The position numbers were made by a program, and so were the translations under genes. This document shows positions 24,660-33,173 of a stretch of DNA of 35,595 bases, piece after piece. Numbering within the stretch: the first letter of the stretch is position 1; the number at the start of each line of letters is the position of its first letter. The notes beneath the pieces were generated by a model. It was not told the origin of the DNA, ran no database searches, and saw nothing but the letters and a program-made list of their open reading frames with translations. The DNA lies in contig JAEUUP010000099.1 in NCBI GenBank assembly GCA_016787525.1, forward strand, positions 1 to 35,595, given 5' to 3'. The stretch comes from Saprospiraceae bacterium. Its GTDB lineage: Bacteria; Bacteroidota; Bacteroidia; Chitinophagales; Saprospiraceae.

Positions 24660-24856
24660 AAGTAATCAGAAATAAGTTTTCGCGTGTTTGATACTCCCTG
24701 TTTTGCGCTACGCGCAAAAGACGTACTTTGAAAGTTTTTCTATTGGCGCGAGCGATTTTTTGATTAAATTTTTGGCAAAGCCAAAATTTTAATCTAAAAA
24801 TCGCTCGCGCCTCAAAGTCTTTTTCGCCGCCTTGGGCGGCGTTTGGAATGCACGAA
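24660..24856 (-). repeat. Foldback element, copy 2 (inverted relative to copy 1)
   Basis: This is the reverse complement of copy 1 over nearly its whole length. The left end AAGTAATCAG through TTTGATACT matches the right end of copy 1, and the central stem pairs 24746-24776 with 24780-24810 (31 bases, two mismatches, loop AAA). The GCCGCC/GGCGGC-type hairpin is at about 24826-24841. Matching stops after CACGAA near 24856, so the far terminal repeat is lost or diverged. Confidence 0.75.
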
Positions 24857-24864
24857 GAACCATA

Positions 24865-25067
24865 AATAAACTACACCATTATACACTGTTTCGTGATACG
24901 CACGAAAGGCGTACAAAATTTTTTTTTATGGATTGAAGCTAAAAATTGAGACTTTTGCCTCAATTTTTAGCTTCAATCCGAAAGAAATATTCTCAAAGCA
25001 CGCTTTTTTGCTTGTCCAAGAGACTCCTTAGGAGCAAAAAAAACAGTGCGTAATGGTGTCGTTTATT
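24865..25067. repeat. Third foldback element
   Basis: The outer arms 24865-24891 and 25041-25067 are inverted repeats of 27 bases with about three mismatches. The centre is a perfect 21-bp stem, 24930-24950 against 24959-24979, with an 8-base loop. It shares the phrase ACTGTTTCG...TACGCAC with the other foldbacks but has a different central stem. No coding sequence. Confidence 0.7.
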
Positions 25068-25161
25068 AAAATCGTCTTACTTATGAAAAAAAATAACTCC
25101 AAATTATTTAAAGGGAACGCTTCATTTACAATGATTTAGCAGGAAAGTGATATTTTTACTA

Positions 25162-26019
25162 CTACCACTTACGTCGGCGTTCAAACATCTCTAGGAGGTC
25201 AGAAATATTGTCGCGTAAATCTTTACGATTCACGATATAGTCAACAAAGCCTTTTTCGAGTAAGAATTCAGAGGATTGGAAGCCTTCGGGTAAGTCTCGT
25301 TTGATAGTTTCACGAATAACACGTGGTCCAGCAAAACCAATCAATGCACCAGGTTCAGCCATGTTTATATCACCCAGCATAGCATAAGAAGCTGTAACGC
25401 CGCCCGTGGTCGGGTCTGTCATCAAGGAAAAAAACGGTATGCCTTCTTTGGCAAGCTGGCTCAATTTGGCACTTGTTTTAGCCATTTGCATCAATGAAAA
25501 GGCCGCTTCCATCATGCGTGCGCCACCGGATTTTGAAATAATCATGAAGGGGACATTGAGCTTTCGGCTGTGGTCTATACCTCTTGCTATACGCTCACCA
25601 ACAACCGAACCCATTGAGCCACCAATGAAACTAAAATCCATACAAGCTACAACAAGACCGCGTCCATTGATTTTACCCACACCCACAGCAATGGCATCGG
25701 TCAGCCCAGTTTTGCGATTGGCTTCAATCAAGCGATCAGGATATGATTTGGTATCAACAAACTTGAGAATGTCCTTTGACAAGACATCTTCAAATAAGAT
25801 TTGCGAGGTTTGTGCATCAAAAAGTAGGTGAAAATAATCTTTTGACCCAATGCGACCATGATAGTCGCATTTAGTGCATTTATGAAAATTGTCGCGATAC
25901 TCTTTCATCGTAGAAGTTTCACTGCATTTCGGGCATTTGAACCAAATGCCTTCTGGTGCTTCTTTCTTATTGACTGTCGCTGTTTTGATGCCTTCTTGTA
26001 AACGTTTGAACCAACCCAT
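25162..26019 (-). CDS. accD: Acetyl-CoA carboxylase carboxyltransferase subunit beta
   Basis: A 285-residue subunit of acetyl-CoA carboxylase that, with AccA, moves the carboxyl group from carboxybiotin to acetyl-CoA at the first step of fatty-acid synthesis. The N-terminal four-Cys zinc ribbon is complete (CPKC at 29-32, CTKC at 48-51). The crotonase-like core shows GLVVACMDFSFIGGSMGSVVGERIARG, SGGARMMEAAFSLMQMAKTS, TDPTTGGVTASYAMLGD and GFAGPRVIRETI. Length is normal. It is convergent with the DinB gene and divergent from the DUF72 gene. No dispersed motif lies inside it. The direct repeat TAGGATT twice just before the start is a trivial duplication. Confidence 0.97.
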   Translation of the reverse strand: MGWFKRLQEGIKTATVNKKEAPEGIWFKCPKCSETSTMKEYRDNFHKCTKCDYHGRIGSKDYFHLLFDAQTSQILFEDVLSKDILKFVDTKSYPDRLIEANRKTGLTDAIAVGVGKINGRGLVVACMDFSFIGGSMGSVVGERIARGIDHSRKLNVPFMIISKSGGARMMEAAFSLMQMAKTSAKLSQLAKEGIPFFSLMTDPTTGGVTASYAMLGDINMAEPGALIGFAGPRVIRETIKRDLPEGFQSSEFLLEKGFVDYIVNRKDLRDNISDLLEMFERRRKW

Positions 26020-26222
26020 ATTTAGGATTTAGGATTTAAAAACTCTTAAACGAATATTGATAATCAATGAGTTATCGAATTGAGTTTTATTGTAGATTTA
26101 AACTGAGTCCTTTTAATGTCTTTTAATTTGATTATCGAACAAGGTACGTTGTTATTTTCAAATTGCTTATTTTTTTGAATGTATTAACTTTTTTGACCTA
26201 AAAATTTATCAGAAAATAGCCT

Positions 26223-26230
26223 TACCTTTG
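26223..26230 (+). promoter_or_regulatory. -7 element TACCTTTG for the DUF72 gene
   Basis: TACCTTTG matches TAnnTTTG 45 bases before the DUF72 start codon. A TTTTGACC sits farther upstream than usual for -33. The divergent 256-base gap to accD holds no other recognised signal. Confidence 0.4.
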
Positions 26231-26275
26231 ATAAACGGTGGCAAAAATAGACAAAACTTTTAAACCAACAAGCAA

Positions 26276-27199
26276 ATGGAATTTGGGAAACTTTCTAACA
26301 TTGATGATTTGACTTTTTCTTTGCCTGCAGATAGACCCGAAACTATCCGATTACTGAGGGGGTGCGAACCGCTTAAAGATACGCTGCCACACATATATAT
26401 AGGTTGTACGGGGTGGGCGATGAAAGAGTGGGTTGGGTTGGTGTATCCGAAAGGTTGTAAAACATCGGAATACTTGTATCACTATGCAAAGCAATTCAAC
26501 ACAATAGAAATGAATACGACTCATTATCGCATACCAACGGCAAAAGATATTGAAAAATGGTATAAGGATTCGACGGATGATTTTCGATTTGCGCCTAAAA
26601 TGCTGCAAACGGTTAGCCATTCCAAAAATTTGGGTTATGGCACAGGTTTGACCACGCAGTTTTGTGAAGCCATTCAAGGTTTAGGCGAAAAATTAGGCGT
26701 GTGTTTTATGCAAATGCCGCCTGCCTTTCAATACAATGATTTAGCCATCTTTGAAAAATACCTTGCTCGATTTCCCAAAAATATTCCTTTGGCGATTGAA
26801 GTGCGTCACGCGGACTGGTTTTCCAATGAAAAGCATTTTACGATTCTGTTCGATATGCTTGAACATTACAAAGTCAGTACAGTCCTAACAGATGTAGCTG
26901 GTCGCCGCGATGTATTGCACCAGCGTTTGACAACCTCGCGGGCGATAATTCGATTTGTGGGCAATGGATTGCACCCAACAGATTACAAACGAGTGGACGA
27001 TTGGGTTGCCTGTTTGAAAAAATGGCTTGAATGGGGTTTACAAGAAGTGTATTTTTTCTCACATCAACCCGACAATATTTTATCGCCACAGATAGCTCAA
27101 TATTTTCACGACAAAATCAAAGAATCATACGCTGTTATACTGAGGGGGCCCAAATTTTTAACAGAAAAGAAAGAAATCAAGCAAATTAGTTTGTTTTAA
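26276..27199 (+). CDS. DUF72-family protein
   Basis: A 307-residue TIM-barrel-type protein of the DUF72 (YecE-like) family, of unknown biochemical role. Family hallmarks are present: IYIGCTGWAMKEWVGLVYP, the IEMNTTHYRIPTAKDIEKWY segment, FAPKMLQTVSHSKNL, LGVCFMQMPPAF, IAIEVRHADWF and the late VYFFSHQPDNI. An unusually long N-terminal region (about 35 residues) comes before the barrel and contains the first dispersed motif (26352-26362, RLLRGC). A second copy (27138-27148, VILRGP) sits just before the C-terminal end. Both motif sites therefore flank the conserved fold and leave it undisturbed. Confidence 0.9.
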   Translation: MEFGKLSNIDDLTFSLPADRPETIRLLRGCEPLKDTLPHIYIGCTGWAMKEWVGLVYPKGCKTSEYLYHYAKQFNTIEMNTTHYRIPTAKDIEKWYKDSTDDFRFAPKMLQTVSHSKNLGYGTGLTTQFCEAIQGLGEKLGVCFMQMPPAFQYNDLAIFEKYLARFPKNIPLAIEVRHADWFSNEKHFTILFDMLEHYKVSTVLTDVAGRRDVLHQRLTTSRAIIRFVGNGLHPTDYKRVDDWVACLKKWLEWGLQEVYFFSHQPDNILSPQIAQYFHDKIKESYAVILRGPKFLTEKKEIKQISLF

Positions 27200-27218
27200 T
27201 AAAAAAATAATACATTTG
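27190..27218 (+). promoter_or_regulatory. Promoter of mscL (TTTG / TACATTTG)
   Basis: TTTG at 27190-27193 and TACATTTG at 27211-27218 give the two Bacteroidota promoter elements with 17 bases between, slightly short of the usual 19. It lies at the end of the DUF72 gene and 73 bases before the mscL ATG. Confidence 0.5.
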
Positions 27219-27291
27219 TCGAAATGTGACTTGGTAAAAAGATCCAGTCATAAACTAAAATATATTTCTCCACATTCAAAATCAATTGTAT

Positions 27292-27672
27292 ATGCTAAGA
27301 GAATTCAAGCAATTTATCATGCGAGGTAATGTTATTGACCTCGCTGTCGCCGTCATCATTGGTGGTGCTTTTCAAAAAATTATTGACTCCGTTGTGACAA
27401 ACTTAATCATGCCTTTAGTTGGCATAGCTTTGGGTGGCATTGATTTTTCAAAAGAAACAATCGTCGTGGGTGAAGTGACTTTGAATTGGGGTTTGGTTTT
27501 TCAAGCCGTTGTTGATTTTATTTTAGTCGCTTTTGTGCTTTTCCTTATTCTAAAAGCCTATAATGCTTCCCAAAAACAAGAAACAGAAGCTCCAGCAACA
27601 CCTTCTGCTACAGAGACGTTGTTAGCTGATATTAAAAAAATAATGGAAAATATTGATGCTAAAACGAAATAA
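27292..27672 (+). CDS. mscL: Large-conductance mechanosensitive channel
   Basis: A 126-residue inner-membrane channel that opens under membrane tension to release solutes during osmotic downshock. The N-terminal amphipathic helix and TM1 read FKQFIMRGNVIDLAVAVIIGGAF, the strongest MscL signature, followed by the pore-lining glycines and periplasmic loop, TM2 (LVFQAVVDFILVAFVLFLILKAY) and a cytoplasmic helix ending in LLADIKKIMENI. The ATG at 27292 (MLREFKQF) fits the family better than the TTG two codons earlier. It has its own promoter and a terminator about 115 bases downstream. Confidence 0.95.
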   Translation: MLREFKQFIMRGNVIDLAVAVIIGGAFQKIIDSVVTNLIMPLVGIALGGIDFSKETIVVGEVTLNWGLVFQAVVDFILVAFVLFLILKAYNASQKQETEAPATPSATETLLADIKKIMENIDAKTK

Positions 27673-28009
27673 CTTTTTTCAAAAAGTGACTTTATAAGCC
27701 TTAGTCGTCATAAGTATGATGCTGAAAATCAGTAGCAAAAACAAACTATTTCACACTACTTTTGACGCGATAGACATAAAAATTTGAAGCCGATGTTGAA
27801 AAATATCGGCTATTTTTTTTCAAAAAAATTGAAAATTAATTTCATTTTTATCTACTTTCTGTAATTTCGCCCCGCATTCAAATATTCTTTTGCTAAAAAA
27901 TTTGTACATTGCAACAAGAATCTTCAAATCTAAAACAGACAAGCAAAACCTTTAATTCTTAATCAAAACTTAAAAAAATGAACAACCACACAAGATTAAA
28001 TTGACATAC
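27673..28009. other. Intergenic region between mscL and the S9A gene
   Basis: The 337 bases include a good terminator (27788-27820). TAATTTCG at 27862-27869 is a near match to the -7 element and may be the start of S9A transcription. An 8-codon ATG frame (27978-28004) just before the S9A start is too short to support. Confidence 0.4.
27788..27820 (+). terminator. Terminator downstream of mscL
   Basis: AGCCGAT (27788-27794) pairs with ATCGGCT (27805-27811) and is followed by A and eight T. Confidence 0.8.
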
Positions 28010-30148
28010 ATGAGGATTTTTATCTTAGTTATCGGTTTTGCATATTCTCTATTTTTTTCAGCTTGTCGTCAGAAAGAGCCACAAAAAGCTGAAAACATAA
28101 CTCCTCCTGCTGCTCGTATTGCAACAAAATACTTTGAAGAGCATGGGCACCGTCGAGCAGACGACTACTTTTGGGTATCCGACCCTAAAGATTCGACTGT
28201 GCTAAACCTTTTAGATGCCGAAAATGCTTATACCGATAAGGTGCTTTCGCACACCCTAAGACTTCAAAATAAACTTTTTGATGAAATAAAGAATCGACAA
28301 GAACTTCAAAAATCGGGATTACCCATCAAGCGAAATGGTTATTGGTACTATCGCCGATTTGAAAAAAATGGAGCTTACCCTTTGGTTTGTCGTAAAAAGA
28401 ATACTTGGACAACTGATGAAGAAATTGTATTAAATGTACCTGAACTGGCTAAAAAGTACAATCACTTTGAGTTAGCAGATGTCCAAGTCAGCCCTGACAA
28501 TGGGTATATAGCTTATTTGGTTGACACGACAGGAGAACGTAGGCATTTGCTTTTCATTAAAAACTTACAGACAGGTTCTATTCTTTCCGAAATAATCCCC
28601 AATACGGCATCTGAGGCGTTAGAATGGTCAGCTGATTCAAAAAGCTTATATTATGTATTGGTTGACGAAACAGTGCGTGGTAACAAAGTGATGCGTCATA
28701 ATTTGGGTATGCCTACGGCATCCGATAAATTGATTTTTGAAGAAAAAGACAATGCTTTTGTTTTGGCTTTGAAAAAATCTCGAAGCCAGAGATTCATTTT
28801 CATCGGTGCTTACAGCAACAGTTCCTATGAGTTTCAATATTTTGATGCGTCGAAAATAGACGATGCACCTAAAATGATTCAGAAACGTCAATCTAACTTG
28901 ATTTACGATGTCAATCATTTTGAGGGCGAGACCTTTTTTATTCAAAACAACCAAAAAGCAAAGAATTTTAAACTCTCAACAGCCCCCCTCAGTAATCCGT
29001 CAATGTCGGGTTGGAAAGATATTGTGCCACACAGTGATTCATCGTTGATGGAGAATTTTGAGGTGCTGAAAGATTATATTTTGATTCAAGACAAGGCAAA
29101 AGGTCTGAATAAAATACGCATTTTAAACCGAAACGATAAATCTTGGCAAGAAATTGACTTAGGTGATGAGGCTTATGTGGCAGAAATGAGTATTGCAGAT
29201 TATGATAATTTTGCACTCGATAGTATTCGTTACAATTACCAATCGCTTTCAACACCACCTTCTGTTTTTATATATGATTTGAAGTCAAAAACAAAAACTA
29301 TTTTACAACAAGCAGATGTCAACGGCTACAATATCTCAAAATATGAGTCCAAACGTATTTGGATAAAGTCGCGAGATAGCGTTCTTATACCCCTCAGTAT
29401 TGTCTATCGAAAAGACTTATTTTTGAACGATGGGTCAAATCCATTAGTGCTTTATGGTTATGGTTCGTATGGTATCAGTGTCGAACCCAAGTTTCAATCA
29501 GATTTGATCAGTTTGTTGGATAGAGGTTTTGTTTATTGTATCGCACATGTGAGAGGCGGACAAGAAATGGGGCGAAAATGGTACGAAGACGGCAAATTGA
29601 TGAAGAAGAAAAATTCTTTCAATGATTATATTGACTGTGCTGAATACCTTGTAAGTCAACGCTTTACGTCGAACGACCGTCTGTTTGGTATGGGTTCGAG
29701 TGCAGGGGGGATGCTTGTAGCAGCATCAATCAATATGCGTCCAGATTTGTTCAAAGGGGTAGTCGTAGAGTTACCTTGGACAGATGTGGTCAGCGATATG
29801 CTCAACGAATCGCTACCTCTCACGACTTTAGAATATGGCGAGTGGGGCAATCCCAAGCAGAAAGAAGCCTACGAATACATGCTATCATGGTCGCCATACG
29901 ACAACGTTAAATCCTCGCAGTATCCAGCCGTTTTAGCTTTTGCGAATCTTTACGACTCGCAAGTGCCTTTCTATTCGCCTACAAAATGGGTTTTGAAATT
30001 GCGTGCCAACAACACAAGTAAAAACCCCATTCTCCTCCAATGCAATAAAGCTGCACAAATTAGTTCTGGGACTGACAGATTTGAGCAAAACCGAGTAACT
30101 GCCAAACAGTTTGCCTTTATGCTCAATTTATTGGGCAGAAATGAGTAG
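28010..30148 (+). CDS. S9A prolyl-oligopeptidase-like lipoprotein, catalytic His missing
   Basis: A 712-residue lipoprotein (lipobox FFSAC) of the oligopeptidase B / prolyl oligopeptidase family. After the signal come RADDYFWVSDPKDSTVLNLLDAENAYT, a beta-propeller (about 90-430), and an alpha/beta hydrolase domain with YGYGSYG, AHVRGGQEMGRKWYEDGK and the nucleophile in GSSAGG (Ser564). The Asp is in NLYDSQVP (Asp649). The His expected in AGHSSGT-type sequence is absent: codons at 30053-30061 read Ala-Gln-Ile, so Ile684 stands there, and no other His is nearby. Either the enzyme is inactive or another residue stands in. ATG 28010 is preferred to TTG 28001. Dispersed motifs at 28983 and 29390 encode APLSN and IPLSI. 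Confidence 0.9.
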   Translation: MRIFILVIGFAYSLFFSACRQKEPQKAENITPPAARIATKYFEEHGHRRADDYFWVSDPKDSTVLNLLDAENAYTDKVLSHTLRLQNKLFDEIKNRQELQKSGLPIKRNGYWYYRRFEKNGAYPLVCRKKNTWTTDEEIVLNVPELAKKYNHFELADVQVSPDNGYIAYLVDTTGERRHLLFIKNLQTGSILSEIIPNTASEALEWSADSKSLYYVLVDETVRGNKVMRHNLGMPTASDKLIFEEKDNAFVLALKKSRSQRFIFIGAYSNSSYEFQYFDASKIDDAPKMIQKRQSNLIYDVNHFEGETFFIQNNQKAKNFKLSTAPLSNPSMSGWKDIVPHSDSSLMENFEVLKDYILIQDKAKGLNKIRILNRNDKSWQEIDLGDEAYVAEMSIADYDNFALDSIRYNYQSLSTPPSVFIYDLKSKTKTILQQADVNGYNISKYESKRIWIKSRDSVLIPLSIVYRKDLFLNDGSNPLVLYGYGSYGISVEPKFQSDLISLLDRGFVYCIAHVRGGQEMGRKWYEDGKLMKKKNSFNDYIDCAEYLVSQRFTSNDRLFGMGSSAGGMLVAASINMRPDLFKGVVVELPWTDVVSDMLNESLPLTTLEYGEWGNPKQKEAYEYMLSWSPYDNVKSSQYPAVLAFANLYDSQVPFYSPTKWVLKLRANNTSKNPILLQCNKAAQISSGTDRFEQNRVTAKQFAFMLNLLGRNE

Positions 30149-30202
30149 AAATCTATCCGATACTGAGGGGGTATTTTTTTAGAATAATCAGGCTATTATC
30201 TC

Positions 30203-30210
30203 TAAATTTG
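30203..30210 (+). promoter_or_regulatory. -7 element TAAATTTG for the TlpA-like gene
   Basis: TAAATTTG matches TAnnTTTG 23 bases before the start codon, with a dispersed motif (30161-30171) about 30 bases further upstream. No clear -33 TTG. Confidence 0.4.
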
Positions 30211-30233
30211 CACAAAAATTAAATCTAAAATTC

Positions 30234-31283
30234 ATGAAAAAATTTCTTTTCTTCATTGTATTAACTTCGTTGAGCTTTGCATCTTGCTCTGATAAAAAAG
30301 GTGCGACTATTTCAGGCACAATAAAAAATGCAGCTGGTTTGGATGGCATGTTTGAAGAGGTGCTGATGCAACAAGCTCTGCCCATTCAAAAAGTCAGTTT
30401 CCAACCTGATGGCAAATTCAGTATTTCGATGCCAGAAGGCGCAAAAGTCGGCATCTACCGTTTAAAAATAGGTCAGAAACAACTCAACTTTATATTCAAT
30501 GGCAAAGAAAAAAATGTAGAGGTTGAAGCTGATTTAGCGACTTTACAGCAAGCCAACTATTCTGTTAAAGGCTCTACTGATACAGAACTTTATCTGAAAA
30601 CGTTTAACGATTTGGCAACCAATCAAACGACGCTCGACAATATCAAAAAAACGATAGAAACGGCAGAAAATCCACTATTAAGTATGCTTTTGGCTCTGCA
30701 AATTAGAGATTTTGGTGCGCCAGAGTTTCTTGATTTGCACAAAAATGTTTCAGCCAGATTGGACAAAGCTATGCCAGGAAGCCGTTATGCGATGGACTAT
30801 TCGAGTGTTTTGACGACTTTCCAAAACCAAGTGGCTATGGAAAAAGCAGGCGCAACCACTGTTGCAATTGGTCAACCTGCGCCTGACATTGCACTACCTA
30901 ATCCAGATGGTAAAACCATGAAATTGTCTGATTTGAAGGGCAAGGTTGTCTTGCTTGATTTTTGGGCTTCGTGGTGCGGGCCTTGCCGTCGGGCGAACCC
31001 CTCAGTAGTAGCGGCTTACAATCGCTTCAAAAGCAAAGGTTTTGAAATTTATAGTGTGTCGCTCGACCGCGAAAAAAGCAAATGGGTAGAAGCCATCGAA
31101 CAGGATGGCTTGAATTGGGCTTACCATGTCAGCGATTTGAAGTTCTGGCAAAGCCAAGCTGCTCAATTGTACCAAGTACAAGCCATTCCACAGCAGTATT
31201 TGATAGATAGAACCGGCAAAATCAGAGCCATCGCCAAAGCAGGGTTCTCATTAGATGCTGAATTAGAAAAACTCTTGAATTGA
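30234..31283 (+). CDS. TlpA-like thiol-disulfide oxidoreductase lipoprotein
   Basis: A 349-residue periplasm-facing lipoprotein (lipobox SFASC). The N-terminal half (GATISGTIKNAAGLDGMFEE...) resembles the DUF4369 domain often fused to thioredoxin-like domains in Bacteroidota. The C-terminal half is a TlpA/ResA thioredoxin fold with WASWCGPCRR (Cys248 and Cys251) and the cis-proline loop AIPQQYLIDRTG, so it can reduce or shuffle disulfides, perhaps in cytochrome c maturation. The dispersed motif at 30998-31007 encodes NPSVV only a few residues after the active-site cysteines, in the first helix of the fold. A strong terminator follows the gene. Confidence 0.92.
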   Translation: MKKFLFFIVLTSLSFASCSDKKGATISGTIKNAAGLDGMFEEVLMQQALPIQKVSFQPDGKFSISMPEGAKVGIYRLKIGQKQLNFIFNGKEKNVEVEADLATLQQANYSVKGSTDTELYLKTFNDLATNQTTLDNIKKTIETAENPLLSMLLALQIRDFGAPEFLDLHKNVSARLDKAMPGSRYAMDYSSVLTTFQNQVAMEKAGATTVAIGQPAPDIALPNPDGKTMKLSDLKGKVVLLDFWASWCGPCRRANPSVVAAYNRFKSKGFEIYSVSLDREKSKWVEAIEQDGLNWAYHVSDLKFWQSQAAQLYQVQAIPQQYLIDRTGKIRAIAKAGFSLDAELEKLLN

Positions 31284-31286
31284 TGA

Positions 31287-31334
31287 AAAACAGTATCGGC
31301 GAGCTTTAATTAAAGCCTCGCCGATACTGTTTTT
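31287..31334 (+). terminator. Strong terminator after the TlpA-like gene
   Basis: AAAACAGTATCGGCGAG (31287-31303) pairs with CTCGCCGATACTGTTTT (31317-31333); the internal CTTTAATTAAAG can extend the stem. T-run on the plus strand; also symmetric enough to work both ways. Confidence 0.9.
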
Positions 31335-31374
31335 GATAATAAATACCATTATTTTGGAATTTTAGCCCAAGGTT

Positions 31375-31407
31375 TTTGTCAAACTGAAAACTTTTCTCGT
31401 ATATTTG
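31375..31407 (+). promoter_or_regulatory. Promoter of the hypothetical envelope protein gene
   Basis: TTTG at 31375-31378 and TATATTTG at 31400-31407 with 21 bases between, 35 bases before the start codon. Confidence 0.5.
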
Positions 31408-31442
31408 AACAAAAAGCGGTTTCGTTTGTCCACATACAAAAC

Positions 31443-32210
31443 ATGTTCAAAATGATACGTATTATATTCGCTCTTCTTGTTTTGACAACCACTCAAATAG
31501 CGGCTCAATCAACTCGCCTCAATGTTGACAGCAAAAGTTATCTCTTCAATAAAGAAAAAGCATTGGATATGCGGTTGCACACACACGGTTGGGCAACCAA
31601 CTTTCTGATGGGCGATATACACAGTTATTACAAAACAACATTCTTTCGCTTTGGCATTGGTGAATTGAAGCACCATAAAGAAGTCCGCAAATCAACTGAG
31701 CCAAGCAGCAATCTGCCCAGCCAAAGTTTCAGACAATACACTTATGGTAAGCAAAATTTCGCGTATGTACTGAGGGGGGGCTACGGTATGAAACGTTATT
31801 ATACAGAAAAGGCGGCAAAAAACGGTGTAGCCTTGGCATTAAGTTATTCTGGAGGACTCACGACGGCTTTGATGGTGCCTTACTATATCGAAGTGGGTGG
31901 ACCAAGAGATGCCAAAACGACTTCGATTAAATACTCGGAAGACACAAAAGCCGATTTTCTCGACCCATTCAAAGTCAAAGGTAAGTCGAGTATTCTCAAA
32001 GGTATTGGTGAAACGAAGGTCGTTCCTGGCATACATGGGCAAGTCGCTGTTCACCTTGATTGGGGGGCATTCGATGAATTTATGCGGGCTGTTGAAGCGG
32101 GTGTTATGCTCGATATTTTCCCTAAACGTTTACCAATTATGGTTTCGGAAGAAAACCGACCTTATTTTTTCAACCTTTATGTATCTTTGCAGTTAGGAAA
32201 AAGAGACTAA
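31443..32210 (+). CDS. Exported hypothetical protein upstream of lipA
   Basis: A 255-residue secreted protein; the signal peptide ends TQIAAQ at about residue 22. The mature part is rich in Tyr, Gly and alternating hydrophobics (TTFFRFGIGELKHHKE, VALALSYSGGLTTALMVPYYIEV, YFFNLYVSLQLGKRD), with an aromatic C-terminal strand as in small outer-membrane barrels, so an outer-membrane location is possible. I do not recognise the family. It lies 12 bases before lipA and is likely co-transcribed in part, although lipA also appears to have its own promoter inside this gene's end. The dispersed motif with seven G at 31768-31780 encodes VLRGGYG. Start at 31443; an in-frame ATG at 31452 also fits. Confidence 0.75.
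   Translation: MFKMIRIIFALLVLTTTQIAAQSTRLNVDSKSYLFNKEKALDMRLHTHGWATNFLMGDIHSYYKTTFFRFGIGELKHHKEVRKSTEPSSNLPSQSFRQYTYGKQNFAYVLRGGYGMKRYYTEKAAKNGVALALSYSGGLTTALMVPYYIEVGGPRDAKTTSIKYSEDTKADFLDPFKVKGKSSILKGIGETKVVPGIHGQVAVHLDWGAFDEFMRAVEAGVMLDIFPKRLPIMVSEENRPYFFNLYVSLQLGKRD
32182..32189 (+). promoter_or_regulatory. Internal -7 element TATCTTTG for lipA
   Basis: TATCTTTG followed by GC matches TAnnTTTG and lies within the end of the upstream gene, 33 bases before the lipA ATG. Confidence 0.4.
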
Positions 32211-32222
32211 AATGTAAAATTT

Positions 32223-33095
32223 ATGATTGATTTACCCATTGCAGAAGCAAAACCACAACGCGCAGCACGCCCAGAATGGCTCCGTGTGAAACTACCCATA
32301 GGCGAAGACTACAAAAGAGTGCGTTCGTTGGTTGATACATACAATCTCCACACCATTTGTCAAAGCGGTCATTGTCCCAATATGGGCGAATGTTGGGGCG
32401 CAGGTACAGCGACTTTTATGATTTTGGGCAATGTTTGCACACGCAGTTGTTCATTTTGTGCTGTAAAAACAGGTCGTCCGAATGAATATGATGCTGATGA
32501 GCCGCGTCGTGTTGCAGAGGCTATCAAACTGATGCAAGTCAAACACGCTGTTATCACTTCAGTGAATCGAGATGAATTGAAAGATAGAGGTGCGGAAATT
32601 TGGTTTCAAACGGTTGTCAATGTCAAAGGTTTAAGTCCTGAAACGACCATTGAGACTTTGATTCCAGATACAAAATCGAATTGGACAGCATTGGAACGCA
32701 TGATTTCGGGTGGACAAGAGGTGGTGTCGCACAATATGGAAACTGTTGAACGGCTCTATCGCAAAGTGCGTCCGCAAGCCAAATACGAGCGCAGCCTCGA
32801 ACAAATCAAAAGGACAAAAGCCTATGGCAAGCGCACTAAATCGGGTGTCATGGTTGGTTTGGGCGAAACTAAGGAGGAAATGTTTAAAATCATGGACGAT
32901 TTAGTTGAAAACGGTTGCGATGTTCTCACCATCGGTCAGTATTTGCAGCCGACCAAAATGCACATCGAAGTTGCCGAATTTATCCATCCCGACCTCTTCG
33001 CTGAATACAAAGAAATTGGTTTAGCCAAGGGCTTCGATTTTGTCGAAAGTGGGCCATTGGTTCGTTCCAGCTATCACGCAGAAAGACATATTTGA
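32223..33095 (+). CDS. lipA: Lipoyl synthase
   Basis: A 290-residue radical-SAM enzyme that inserts two sulfurs into octanoyl groups on lipoyl carrier domains (pyruvate and 2-oxoglutarate dehydrogenases, glycine cleavage H protein). The auxiliary cluster ligands [12 protein letters not shown] (Cys46, 51, 57) and the radical-SAM CTRSCSFC (Cys72, 76, 79) are intact. The C-terminal RSSYHAE motif, whose Ser ligates the auxiliary cluster, is present. Length is normal. It follows the exported hypothetical gene by 12 bases, and a strong hairpin terminator lies just after. No dispersed motif is inside the gene, but one is in the terminator loop. Confidence 0.97.
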   Translation: MIDLPIAEAKPQRAARPEWLRVKLPIGEDYKRVRSLVDTYNLHTICQSGHCPNMGECWGAGTATFMILGNVCTRSCSFCAVKTGRPNEYDADEPRRVAEAIKLMQVKHAVITSVNRDELKDRGAEIWFQTVVNVKGLSPETTIETLIPDTKSNWTALERMISGGQEVVSHNMETVERLYRKVRPQAKYERSLEQIKRTKAYGKRTKSGVMVGLGETKEEMFKIMDDLVENGCDVLTIGQYLQPTKMHIEVAEFIHPDLFAEYKEIGLAKGFDFVESGPLVRSSYHAERHI

Positions 33096-33107
33096 TTCAA
33101 CGGGTAA

Positions 33108-33146
33108 ATGAAAGGCGACCCCTCAGTATGAGAGGTCGCCTTTCAT
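33108..33146. terminator. Bidirectional terminator with the dispersed motif in its loop
   Basis: ATGAAAGGCGACC (33108-33120) pairs perfectly with GGTCGCCTTTCAT (33134-33146). The loop (33121-33133) carries most of a dispersed motif (CCCCTCAGTA, 33119-33128), with a small CCTC/GAGG inner pairing. It separates the convergent lipA and M13 genes. Confidence 0.85.
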
Positions 33147-33173
33147 CATTTATGGCTCACCATTAATACCTTC

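Larger units (their letters stand above)
24555..25161. other. Non-coding region with two foldback elements
   Basis: This 607-base gap between convergent DinB and accD genes holds a dispersed motif (24567-24576), foldback copy 2 and a third foldback. I see no coding sequence. Hairpins in the foldbacks may stop transcription from either side. Confidence 0.5.

Noticed and set aside
26020-26050. Direct repeat TAGGATT before accD
   Set aside because: A simple short AT-rich duplication with no sign of operator symmetry.
27978-28004. Eight-codon leader peptide before the S9A gene
   Set aside because: Too short to separate from chance, with no attenuator structure or amino-acid bias supporting it.
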